The translations under genes were made by a program, and so were the position numbers. Source: Treponema sp. (GTDB taxonomy: Bacteria; Spirochaetota; Spirochaetia; Treponematales; Breznakiellaceae). Taken from it: DNA of 38,467 nt. Of this stretch, positions 1 through 7,510 are shown piece by piece (position 1 is the stretch's first letter; each line of letters begins with the position of its first letter). The notes under the pieces were generated by a model. It saw only the letters and a list, made by a program, of their open reading frames with translations. It was not told the origin of the DNA and searched no databases. The stretch spans positions 1 through 38,467 of the forward strand of contig JAIRNJ010000006.1 in assembly GCA_031258115.1 (NCBI GenBank). Direction: 5' to 3'.

Positions 1-681
1 ACTTCTCCGCGTGGCGGGGAACTCTTTCTTATAGGTGTGGCAGGACACCGGCGCAACCGGGAAGAGGCCATTCAATACGCTCTTGAAGATGCGGCCCGCA
101 AGGCGGCCCTGTATCAGCATGTCTGGGCCTATTTTGCCCTGAGGGAAAAGAGGGGTCTGGGGTATCTGGATATTGATATAGCCACGGACAAGCGGCTCGT
201 CTATGCTGAAGATTATAAAAAATACACGGCGAATCTTAGGTATGACGCCTCCGCCGATATTTTTGAAAACCGGGATTTTGTCATGGTACGAACCCGTTAT
301 GCCGCTTCGGCGCCGGCTGTGGATCATCTTGTTTCCGAGGGCCGGCCTTCCTGGACTGAGGTTCCGCCGCAAAGGATCTCTTCCTATCCTGCGGGTGTCG
401 GCTATGCAAACCCCCACCGGAATGTAAAGGATGCGGTTTCCGCTTCCTGCGAAGCTGCGGTCTATGCCCTGGTACGGAATTTGTCCAGTACGGTCAGTTC
501 CAGTCAGACCGCAATTGATGAAAATGGAAGTTTCCTGAGTACCAGGAAAAACGACACCGTCAATGAGGTTGTCTCTTCCGGGGCGCTGAGTGGTTTCTAT
601 GTTCTTGAAATATGGATAGATCCGTCGAACCGGTCTGTATGGACTCTGGCAATATGCAGCGGAAACGGCGGGGAAAAATAA
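1..681 (+). CDS. LPP20-like envelope protein, 5'-truncated by the window edge
   Basis: The reading frame is open from base 1 and ends at the TAA at 679-681, so the gene starts outside the window. The GTG at 37 is an internal valine, not a convincing start, because the residues before it (GGELFLIGVAGHRR) already fit the family. The opening stretch, a glycine-rich strand (FLIGVAG) followed by an alanine-rich helix with A..A...AA.KAALY spacing, resembles the core of LPP20-type lipoproteins, which are exported envelope proteins of unknown biochemical role. The second half alternates hydrophobic and polar residues, as expected of a soluble beta/alpha domain. It lies 10 nt upstream of the LpoB-like gene and is probably the first visible member of the lipoprotein operon. 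A signal peptide and lipobox, if present, are outside the window. Family assignment is by pattern only. Confidence 0.6.
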   Translation, partial: TSPRGGELFLIGVAGHRRNREEAIQYALEDAARKAALYQHVWAYFALREKRGLGYLDIDIATDKRLVYAEDYKKYTANLRYDASADIFENRDFVMVRTRYAASAPAVDHLVSEGRPSWTEVPPQRISSYPAGVGYANPHRNVKDAVSASCEAAVYALVRNLSSTVSSSQTAIDENGSFLSTRKNDTVNEVVSSGALSGFYVLEIWIDPSNRSVWTLAICSGNGGEK

Positions 682-691
682 GGGGGAAAAA

Positions 692-1294
692 ATGAAGAAA
701 TTTTTTTTACTTATCGTTGCGGTCGTTGCGGCGCTCTGCATAAGCGCCTGCGCTTCCGGTCCCAAGGTCAGCAGGGAATCTTCGCAGGAGGATCTTTCCG
801 GGTACTGGAACAATAATGATGTTAAAATTGTCTGCAGCGATCTTATTGATCAGTGCCTCAACAGCAAAACCATCATTGCCGCCTATGCGAAAGAGCAGCG
901 GGTTCTCAGGGTTATGGTTGGAACTTTCAGGAACGAAAGTGACGAACACATCAATACTTCCATTATTTCTTCCACCATGGAGATAACGCTGGACAATTCA
1001 GGGATCTTCCGTTTTGTGGAAGGAGGGGAAGCCCGTGAACAACTCCGGGCGGAGCGGCAGGATCAGCTCTACAATGCCAGTGAGGCAACCGCCCCGGAAC
1101 TGGGGATGGAGACTGCGGCGGACTACATACTGACAGGTTCGGTGAAGAGCAGTGTTGACCGGGCGGGAAACCGGACCAGCCGTTCATACATGGTACGGGC
1201 GGAGCTTACCGACATAGAAACCAATGAGCGGGTCTGGAGCGGCATGAATACGGATATCAACAAGACCGTGGTTAATCCTTCGGCAAAGTGGTAG
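692..1294 (+). CDS. LpoB-like penicillin-binding protein activator, lipoprotein
   Basis: 200-residue lipoprotein with a hydrophobic signal (residues 2-19) and a spirochete-tolerated lipobox ISAC, with Cys20 as the acylated residue. The mature part matches the LpoB fold pattern: a strand RVMVGTFRNESDEHINT, a helix ending in a phosphate-site-like strand (FRFVEGG), a loop EAREQLRAERQDQ, then ADYILTGSVKSS and a final strand RAELTDIETNERVWSG. In enterobacteria LpoB is an outer-membrane lipoprotein that reaches through the periplasm to stimulate PBP1b; here the same role in peptidoglycan synthesis is inferred. The length is close to the family norm of about 200. Start ATG at 692 follows a purine-rich AGGGGGAAAAA ribosome site. 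It sits between two other predicted lipoprotein genes with short gaps, so co-transcription is very likely. Confidence 0.8.
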   Translation: MKKFFLLIVAVVAALCISACASGPKVSRESSQEDLSGYWNNNDVKIVCSDLIDQCLNSKTIIAAYAKEQRVLRVMVGTFRNESDEHINTSIISSTMEITLDNSGIFRFVEGGEAREQLRAERQDQLYNASEATAPELGMETAADYILTGSVKSSVDRAGNRTSRSYMVRAELTDIETNERVWSGMNTDINKTVVNPSAKW

Positions 1295-1315
1295 TGCGGC
1301 GGGGAGGCAGGAACG

Positions 1316-2629
1316 GTGAAGATAAAAAAACAGGCCGTACCGGCACTAATTCTGCTTCTTCTCCTGAATTCCTGCTCTTCCGAGCCCCGGCGCCGTGTGG
1401 ATGGACTGGCTGAACGGGAACAGTTTCTTGAAGCCGCGGACAACCTGGAAGAACACAAAAAGAAACTGTACAGGAATATTGATAAACCGCTCTACTATCT
1501 GGACAAGGGAATGCTGACACATTATGCCGGTCTCACCGGGGAGTCCATAGAACTTCTGCAGACCGGGGAGCGGGCCATTGAAGAGGCTTATGCAAAGAGC
1601 ATTACTCAGGAAATCGGCACCTTTCTTGTAAACGACAATGTCAGGGAATATGACGGTGAAGACTACGAAGACATCTACATAAATACTTTTAATGCGCTCA
1701 ATTATTACCGCCAGGGGGACACGGAGGGCGCGCTGGTGGAGATCCGGCGGATGAATAACAAGATCCGTTATCTTTCCACCAAGTACGGAGCCGAGGTGAG
1801 CAATCTGCAGCGCTATGCCCTTGAAAACGGAACCGAGATTCCCCCTTCGGATATTGGAGACATGCAGTTTTCCGATTCCGCCCTGGCCCGCTATCTGGGA
1901 CTTCTCTTTTACCGGGGTGAAAGGCTCTTTGACGACGCACGGATCGATCGGGAGGGGCTTAAACTGGCCTTTGCCAATTCGCCTTCGGTGTACAATTACC
2001 CCGTACCGGCATCGGTGGACGGAGAACTTGAGATACCCCAGGGCCATGCACGGCTCAATATCATTGCCTTTACCGGCTTCTCCCCGGTAAAGGAGGCGGT
2101 TACCCTGAGAATCCCCATAGGATTGACGAATTATGTCAAAATATCCCTGCCCAGGATGGTATACCGGCCTTCCCGCATCAAAGGGGTGGAGATATTGCTG
2201 GATGACGGAAGGCGGGAGAGGCTTGAACTCCTCGAAGATATTGAAGCGGTAGCCAGGGAGACCTTTAAGGAAAAAGAAAATATGATCTATGTTAAGACCA
2301 TAGTCCGGGCGATTGCGAAATCTCTTGCGAGTTACGCGTGGGATGCGGCCGCGGATGAGACGGAGGATGGTGTAGCGAGTCTTGTGTTCAGCCTTTTGGG
2401 TCTTACCAACAGGATCTATGCGGAAGCCAGCGAACAGGCGGATTTGAGGGTCTCCCGTTACTTTCCCGGCAAGGCCTGGATCTGCGGGGTAAATCTGCTC
2501 CCCGGAATTTATTCCTTTACGGTGAATTATCTTGATCCGTCCGGCGGGATTGTCGCAAGTTCCCGGTATGAAGATGTGATCATTCTCAGGAATCAATTAA
2601 ATTTGACGGAGGCAATATGTCTGCAATAA
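1316..2629 (+). CDS. COG3014-type lipoprotein with TPR-like helices
   Basis: 437-residue predicted lipoprotein. Start is GTG at 1316, preceded by GGGGAGGCAG; the signal (AVPALILLLLLNSC) ends in a lipobox LNSC. The N-terminal 200 residues look helical and TPR-like (LDKGMLTHYAGLTGES, then NALNYYRQGDTEGALVEIRR). This is the pattern of the COG3014 family, which is often encoded next to LpoB-like and LPP20-like lipoproteins. The C-terminal part is beta-rich (RLNIIAFTGFSPVKE, then FSFTVNYLDPSGGIV-like strands) and may be an exported domain of its own. No catalytic motif was seen. The biochemical function is unknown; the operon context points to a partner in the PBP activator system. Its 3' end overlaps the next gene by 13 nt, which implies translational coupling. 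Confidence refers to the gene and its exported nature; the family name is less certain. Confidence 0.7.
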   Translation: MKIKKQAVPALILLLLLNSCSSEPRRRVDGLAEREQFLEAADNLEEHKKKLYRNIDKPLYYLDKGMLTHYAGLTGESIELLQTGERAIEEAYAKSITQEIGTFLVNDNVREYDGEDYEDIYINTFNALNYYRQGDTEGALVEIRRMNNKIRYLSTKYGAEVSNLQRYALENGTEIPPSDIGDMQFSDSALARYLGLLFYRGERLFDDARIDREGLKLAFANSPSVYNYPVPASVDGELEIPQGHARLNIIAFTGFSPVKEAVTLRIPIGLTNYVKISLPRMVYRPSRIKGVEILLDDGRRERLELLEDIEAVARETFKEKENMIYVKTIVRAIAKSLASYAWDAAADETEDGVASLVFSLLGLTNRIYAEASEQADLRVSRYFPGKAWICGVNLLPGIYSFTVNYLDPSGGIVASSRYEDVIILRNQLNLTEAICLQ

Positions 2630-3777
2630 AAATAAAGACGCTTGTGGCGTTGGTAGTAATACTGTTATGGGCCGGCTGCGCCGGTGCGCCGCCCCCTTCC
2701 GGCGGAGGCGGCAGCGCTTCTGCCGAGGCTGCCGCATCTTCGGCCCTGGCCGCCATGGACGGCGGCGGAAATGCGGGGCCGGTTCCGTCTTCCGCGGGGA
2801 CGGCAAAACCGGGCGAGGAGCCTCTGTGGGTACGCAGTCCGGACAGGGTTTACAGTACTTTACAGTATGTAAGCGCCGCAGGTTACGGGAGCGACAGGAC
2901 TGTTGCGGAAAAAAATGCGTTAGCAAACCTTGTTTCCCGCTTCGGGCAAAATATACATGCCGATCAGAGGGTGGTGGAAACCTATACGGAAGCGGCCCGG
3001 AGCGGCTCCCTCCAGTCATGGGCCGCCGGGACTGATGTAACCAGCACGGTGAACATCAGCAATTCCCTTGATACCCTGGTGGGCGCGGAAATCAAGGATC
3101 ACTGGTTCGACGGCAAGAGTACCTACCATGCGGTGGCGGCGCTGGAAAAAACCGCGGCCCGGGAGAGTTACGGGAGCCTCATCAGGACAAACCAGGACAT
3201 CATCGAAGGGCTTACCGCCATGACGGATGCGGAAAAAAACAGTCTTGACGCATATTCCCGCTACCGGCTTGCCGCGGCCATTGCGGACATGAACGGCAGT
3301 TATGCTTCCGTGCTTTCCTATGTGGGAGCGGAAGGTTCCGGCGTGGATCTTAAAACCCTCAAACCGGGCAATGAGTACCGTCTGGCCGCGGTGGAGATAA
3401 CCAAAAACATCCCCATCTATGTCAATGTTTCGGGAGATAGAAACAACAGAATAAAAAGCGCCTTTTCCCAGGTTTTAAGTAAACAGGGGTTTAGAACCGG
3501 GCAGAGCAATTCCCGTTATGTCCTGGACGTAAACTGTGCCCTGGAACCGGTGGAGTATCCGGGACAGACAAATAAATTTGTCCGCTACAATATCGACGCC
3601 AATCTTGCCGACAACGGAACAGTGTTACTGCCCTGGAATATCAGTGATCGTTCAGGCCATGTTTCCGTAGAGCAGGCGGAAAACAGGGCGTTAAGCGCCG
3701 CGGAAAAGAAGATCGGCGACAGTTACGGCGAAGAGCTTACCAGGTATCTTTCAAGTCTGCTGCCCGAAAAAAAGTAG
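2617..3777 (+). CDS. LPP20-family lipoprotein
   Basis: 386-residue predicted outer-membrane lipoprotein. ATG at 2617 is preceded by GGAGGCAAT and overlaps the end of the upstream gene by 13 nt. The signal peptide (residues 6-20) ends in a lipobox WAGC (Cys21). It is followed by a long Gly/Ala/Ser/Pro-rich linker (about residues 23-65) that could span from the membrane anchor to the folded part. The next segment, LWVRSPDRVY...YVSAAGYGSDRTVAEKNALANLVSRFGQ, is the LPP20 signature of a strand plus an alanine-rich helix. A second alpha/beta domain follows (IPIYVNVSGDRNNRIKSAFSQVL), ending near ALSAAEKKIGDSYGEELTRYL. Function is unknown in detail; the company of an LpoB-like protein suggests an envelope or peptidoglycan role. 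It is the last gene of the operon and is followed by a strong palindrome. Confidence 0.75.
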   Translation: MSAIKIKTLVALVVILLWAGCAGAPPPSGGGGSASAEAAASSALAAMDGGGNAGPVPSSAGTAKPGEEPLWVRSPDRVYSTLQYVSAAGYGSDRTVAEKNALANLVSRFGQNIHADQRVVETYTEAARSGSLQSWAAGTDVTSTVNISNSLDTLVGAEIKDHWFDGKSTYHAVAALEKTAARESYGSLIRTNQDIIEGLTAMTDAEKNSLDAYSRYRLAAAIADMNGSYASVLSYVGAEGSGVDLKTLKPGNEYRLAAVEITKNIPIYVNVSGDRNNRIKSAFSQVLSKQGFRTGQSNSRYVLDVNCALEPVEYPGQTNKFVRYNIDANLADNGTVLLPWNISDRSGHVSVEQAENRALSAAEKKIGDSYGEELTRYLSSLLPEKK

Positions 3778-3787
3778 GCGGATGCAA

Positions 3788-3824
3788 GACTTATTCAACA
3801 ACCAACCGGGTTGTTGAATAAGTC
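3788..3824. repeat. Perfect 15-bp inverted repeat in spacer, possible operon-end hairpin
   Basis: Arms 3788-3802 (GACTTATTCAACAAC) and 3810-3824 are exact reverse complements, separated by a 7-nt loop (CAACCGG). The hairpin lies 10 nt after the stop of the LPP20 gene and 20 nt before the AAA+ gene. No T-run follows on the plus strand, so it is not a classic intrinsic terminator. It may act as an mRNA 3' end, a factor-binding dyad, or a copy of a dispersed genomic palindrome. Confidence 0.75.
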
Positions 3825-3844
3825 CAATACCGGGGAGGGGGGAT

Positions 3845-5605
3845 ATGAAACAATATATTCGCAAATATAAGGAATTCATCGACAATCTGCCTGTCTGGGC
3901 CGAAGAACTGGCAAACAAATATGGTTCCAAGACCGCCAACCTCTATATACTGCACGGGAATATACGGGACTATCTTCCCCATGAGCAGAACGAAGGAGAG
4001 TTTATCTTTGCCAGGGTACAGGACTACATTTCCGAGGTGCTCTTCGGCAACCGGCACATCATTGTCTTTTATGACCGGTCTTCCGGAATAAGTTTCTGTA
4101 CCGATGAAATGAAGAAGGACTACGTTTCCGTGATGAGCCGCTGTTTCCCCGAGGCCGATCCTGCGGATTTTTTTTCTACCGATCCTACAAAAAGTTTTAC
4201 CCATCTTGAAAAATATTTCCTCCTCAGGATTCCCAGGGATAACCGGGACGGAGAATGCCGCATGGTGCTTATTATCGACTATGCGGAAACCATCGCCCCG
4301 GCAGGAGAGCTGATCCGGCTTTCCGAGGAGGATCGGTTCTGTTTTGTTACCCTGAGCCGCTGGGCCAATAACCCGATCTTTACCGATGGCGACATATCCG
4401 TCATCCTCCTTACGGAAAACCTTTCCGATCTTTCTTCCCGCCTGGTTAATTCCCCTTCCACTGTGAAGGTAGGAGTTCCCTTCCCCGACGAAGAGACCAG
4501 GGAAAGTTTTCTGGTTTCAAGGCAGCAGGAGGGGAGGCTTCCCCTGGAGAAGGGGCTCTTTCCCCAGCAGGTTGCGGCAATGACCAGCGGCCTTAATCTG
4601 ATGCACCTCAACCAGATGATCATGGAACGGGAGGAGGAAGGCCAGGCCCTCACGCTGGATTACCTGAGACGGGCCAAAAAGCTGATGATCGAGAATGAAG
4701 CGGCGGGTCTCCTTGAATTTATGGAGACCGGTTTTACCCTGGATGACGTTTCCGGGCATGAGTATGTAAAGAAGCAGTTCAAGAACGCCGCCAAGGCTAT
4801 CAAACACGGGCAACTGGATGTACTTCCCATGGGCTACCTGATTGCCGGGCCCGTGGGTACGGGAAAGAGTTTTATGGTCAGCGCCTTTGCCGGGGAGATC
4901 GGCATTCCCATGGTGAAGTTCCGCAACTTCCGCTCGAAATGGCAGGGGGTAACCGAATCCAACCTGGAACGGGTACTCAACATCCTCAAGTCCATGGCCC
5001 CCGTGGCGGTGATGATTGATGAGGCGGATGCTTTTTTGGGAGACCGGGATCAGGAAGGGGATTCGGGGGTGAGTAACCGGGTCTTTGCCCAGATTACCAG
5101 CTTTATGGGGAATACCGAGTACCGCGGGCGGATCATCTGGTTCCTCATCACCTGCCGGCCCGACCTTATTCCCATCGACCTGAAACGCCAGGGCCGGGCG
5201 GAGGAACATCTTGCCCTTTTTTACCCGGAAACCGATGAAGAAAAAGTGGCTCTCTTCAATACCCTGGTAAAAAAGAACAAACTCCAGGTACACAAATTTT
5301 CCATTACAGAACTGTTCCGCAGGCACCACTACGAGATGAGCGGCGCAGACCTTGAAGCCCTGCTGGTGCGGGCCAAGCAGAAGGCCATTTTGGAAAACCA
5401 CACCTTTATCAGCCGGGAAGACATGGAAGAGGTGATGGAAAACTACAACCCGCCTGCCTATCCCCACGAGATCCGTTTACAGAATCTGGTAGCCGTCCGG
5501 GAGTGTACCTCCAAACGGATGGTTCCCAAACGTTTCCAGATGGACGACACCAGGCTGATGAAGGAGATCCAGGAACTCAAAATCCTCTCGGGGGAGCGGG
5601 GCTGA
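3845..5605 (+). CDS. Two-module AAA+ ATPase with degenerate first module
   Basis: 586-residue cytoplasmic protein with no signal or membrane segment. The C-terminal module (about residues 300-500) is a complete AAA+ domain of the FtsH/Cdc48/proteasomal-ATPase type: Walker A GPVGTGKS (Lys341), Walker B VAVMIDEADAF (Asp392-Glu393), a sensor-1-like stretch FLITCRPDL and a GR arginine-finger-like pair in KRQGRAEEH. A small helical lid follows (MSGADLEALLVRAKQKA). The first half (about 20-290) keeps AAA-like landmarks, such as a strand ending in IIDYAETI, a sensor-like VILLTENLSDL and a lid-like helix bundle, but has no recognisable P-loop; NLYILHGNIRDYL stands at that position. It therefore looks like a degenerate D1 module fused to an active D2. 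Substrate and partner are unknown. A strong GGGAGGGGGG ribosome site precedes ATG 3845. proS follows after 63 nt. Confidence 0.8.
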   Translation: MKQYIRKYKEFIDNLPVWAEELANKYGSKTANLYILHGNIRDYLPHEQNEGEFIFARVQDYISEVLFGNRHIIVFYDRSSGISFCTDEMKKDYVSVMSRCFPEADPADFFSTDPTKSFTHLEKYFLLRIPRDNRDGECRMVLIIDYAETIAPAGELIRLSEEDRFCFVTLSRWANNPIFTDGDISVILLTENLSDLSSRLVNSPSTVKVGVPFPDEETRESFLVSRQQEGRLPLEKGLFPQQVAAMTSGLNLMHLNQMIMEREEEGQALTLDYLRRAKKLMIENEAAGLLEFMETGFTLDDVSGHEYVKKQFKNAAKAIKHGQLDVLPMGYLIAGPVGTGKSFMVSAFAGEIGIPMVKFRNFRSKWQGVTESNLERVLNILKSMAPVAVMIDEADAFLGDRDQEGDSGVSNRVFAQITSFMGNTEYRGRIIWFLITCRPDLIPIDLKRQGRAEEHLALFYPETDEEKVALFNTLVKKNKLQVHKFSITELFRRHHYEMSGADLEALLVRAKQKAILENHTFISREDMEEVMENYNPPAYPHEIRLQNLVAVRECTSKRMVPKRFQMDDTRLMKEIQELKILSGERG

Positions 5606-5668
5606 AGGCATACCGGTTAAGGCGCGGCCGTCGTTGTTTTTTCAAGCCCTTTATGCTAGCATCTCCCC

Positions 5669-7510
5669 ATGAAGTACAGTCAAGCCTTTATTCCAACGCT
5701 GAGGGAAGTTCCCTCGGATGCAGTTATCGTCAGCCACCGGCTGATGTTCCGCTCCGGCATGATCCGCAAGCTCGGTAACGGTCTCTTTGCCTACCTTCCT
5801 CTGGGGCTGCGTTCCTTCCGCAAGGTCGAACAGATTATCCGGGAAGAGATGAACGCCATCGGTTCCCTGGAGATTAAACCCACCGTGGTGGTGCCCGGCG
5901 AACTCTGGAAGGAATCGGGCCGCTGGGACTCCATGGGCGAGGCGCTGCTCCGTCTCAAGAACCGGCTGGGCCTTGATTTTGTTGTGTCCCCAACCGCGGA
6001 AGAGGCTTTTACCAGCGTTGTCCGGGATGAGCTTTCCAGTTACCGCCAGCTTCCCCTTTCGCTTTACCAGATAAATACCAAGTACCGGGACGAGATCCGT
6101 CCCCGTTACGGGGTCATGCGGGGCCGGGAATTTGTGATGAAGGATGCGTATTCCTACCATACCGGCGACGAGAGTCTCGATGAGCATTATCAGGCCCAGG
6201 GCAGGGCTTACCGCCGGATCTTCAAGCGCTGCGGCCTTACGGTAATCCCTGTCAAGGCGGATTCCGGGGCCATGGGCGGCACAGGCTCCGAAGAATTTAT
6301 GGTGGAGAGTGAAGTTGGGGACAATACCCTCCTCCTGTGCAGGGTCTGCGATTATTCCGCCAATGTGGAAAAGGCTGAATGTAAACTGGATTACAGCCCC
6401 CGCTTCGACATCAATCTGGCAAAAGGAGCCGCTTCCCGGACTCCCTCCATGGAAAAAATTGCCACTCCGGAAGTCAGGACGATTGAGGAACTCTGCAGCT
6501 TCCTCAAAACCGGTGCAAAGAGTTTTATCAAAACCCTGATCTACCGGGCCCTGAATGTCGAGCTTGACCTTTCCGGCGCGCCGGGCTGCGGCAGCCTGAA
6601 ACAGCAGAAGACTGCTCCCGGCGCTCCCGCATCGTATCCCGAGGCCTTCTTTGCCGTGGCAATCCGGGGAGACCTTGATGTAAACGAGATAAAACTTGCC
6701 GCAGCCCTCAAGGCTTCGGAGGTGACGCTTGCCGCGGATGCCGATGTGCGGCGCATTACCGGCGCCCCTGTCGGTTTTGCCGGGCCTGCGGGCCTTGCGG
6801 CCGTGCCTGTCATCGCGGACTTTACCGTTACCGGTATGAATGACGCGGTTACAGGCGCGCTTGAAAAGGATCTCCACTATCGGCATGCCGCGTACGGCCG
6901 GGATTTTGAAGCATGGCTTATTGCCGATCTCCGTACCGTCAGGGCCGGAGATCACTGTCCTGTCTGCGGCGGGGAACTCTACGAAAAGAAGGGCAATGAA
7001 CTGGGACATATTTTCAAGCTGGGCAATAAATATACCAGGTCGATGAACGTAAGCTATTTGGACGAGGAAGGGAAGAGCAGGATTCCTACCATGGGTTGCT
7101 ACGGCATCGGCCTTGACCGTACCCTGGCGAGTATTATCGAAGAACACCACGATGATGCGGGGATCATCTGGCCTGCCACCGTGGCCCCTTACCATGTGAT
7201 CATAATCCCCATCAAATATGAAGGAACGGTAAAAACCGCGGCGGACACTCTTGCGGCCGCTCTTGAGCATGCAGGCATTGAGGTGCTGCTTGACGACAGG
7301 AATGAAAGGCCCGGCGTAAAGTTCAACGATGCAGACCTTCTGGGAATTCCCTGGCGGGTAGTGGTGGGCGAAAAGAACCTTGCCGCCGGCAAGGTTGAAG
7401 CCAGGCGCCGCAGCGAAAAGGAAAATCGGCTTTTGGATCTAAAGGAAGCCGCGGACAAACTGAGCGGCTGGATCTACGGAGAGATCGGGGAACTCAATTC
7501 TCAATGCTAA
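5669..7510 (+). CDS. proS: Prolyl-tRNA synthetase, bacterial type with editing insertion
   Basis: 613-residue class II synthetase that charges tRNA-Pro with proline in the cytoplasm. The N-terminus MKYSQAFIPTLREVPSDA is typical of bacterial ProRS. Motif 1 is in GLRSFRKVEQIIREEMNAIGS; motif 2 is the RYGVMRGREFVMKDAYSYH region with the TAEEAFT substrate loop before it. The insertion (editing) domain occupies roughly residues 235-400. Motif 3 is seen as GCYGIGLDRTLASIIEEHHDD, and a C-terminal anticodon-binding domain (VIIIPIKYEG..., LLDDRNERPGVKFNDADLLGIP) completes the protein. The length is close to the usual 570-620. The ribosome site is weak. The last 17 bases overlap the 3' end of the convergent transglutaminase-like gene, so the two transcripts are antisense over that stretch. 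Confidence 0.96.
   Translation: MKYSQAFIPTLREVPSDAVIVSHRLMFRSGMIRKLGNGLFAYLPLGLRSFRKVEQIIREEMNAIGSLEIKPTVVVPGELWKESGRWDSMGEALLRLKNRLGLDFVVSPTAEEAFTSVVRDELSSYRQLPLSLYQINTKYRDEIRPRYGVMRGREFVMKDAYSYHTGDESLDEHYQAQGRAYRRIFKRCGLTVIPVKADSGAMGGTGSEEFMVESEVGDNTLLLCRVCDYSANVEKAECKLDYSPRFDINLAKGAASRTPSMEKIATPEVRTIEELCSFLKTGAKSFIKTLIYRALNVELDLSGAPGCGSLKQQKTAPGAPASYPEAFFAVAIRGDLDVNEIKLAAALKASEVTLAADADVRRITGAPVGFAGPAGLAAVPVIADFTVTGMNDAVTGALEKDLHYRHAAYGRDFEAWLIADLRTVRAGDHCPVCGGELYEKKGNELGHIFKLGNKYTRSMNVSYLDEEGKSRIPTMGCYGIGLDRTLASIIEEHHDDAGIIWPATVAPYHVIIIPIKYEGTVKTAADTLAAALEHAGIEVLLDDRNERPGVKFNDADLLGIPWRVVVGEKNLAAGKVEARRRSEKENRLLDLKEAADKLSGWIYGEIGELNSQC

Noticed and set aside
37-681. GTG at 37 as the start of the first gene
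   Set aside because: The frame is open to base 1 and the residues before 37 continue the expected domain, so the gene is truncated by the window.
1346-2596. 416-codon minus-strand open frame opposite the COG3014-type lipoprotein
   Set aside because: No signal, motif or ribosome site; the plus-strand gene has a lipobox and operon context.
5634-5657. sigma70 promoter in front of proS (TTGTTT ... TATGCT)
   Set aside because: The boxes are only 12 nt apart, too close for a sigma70 promoter.
5651-7270. 539-codon open frame on the minus strand antisense to proS
   Set aside because: Shadow of proS; the translation resembles no protein family and proS motifs are unambiguous.
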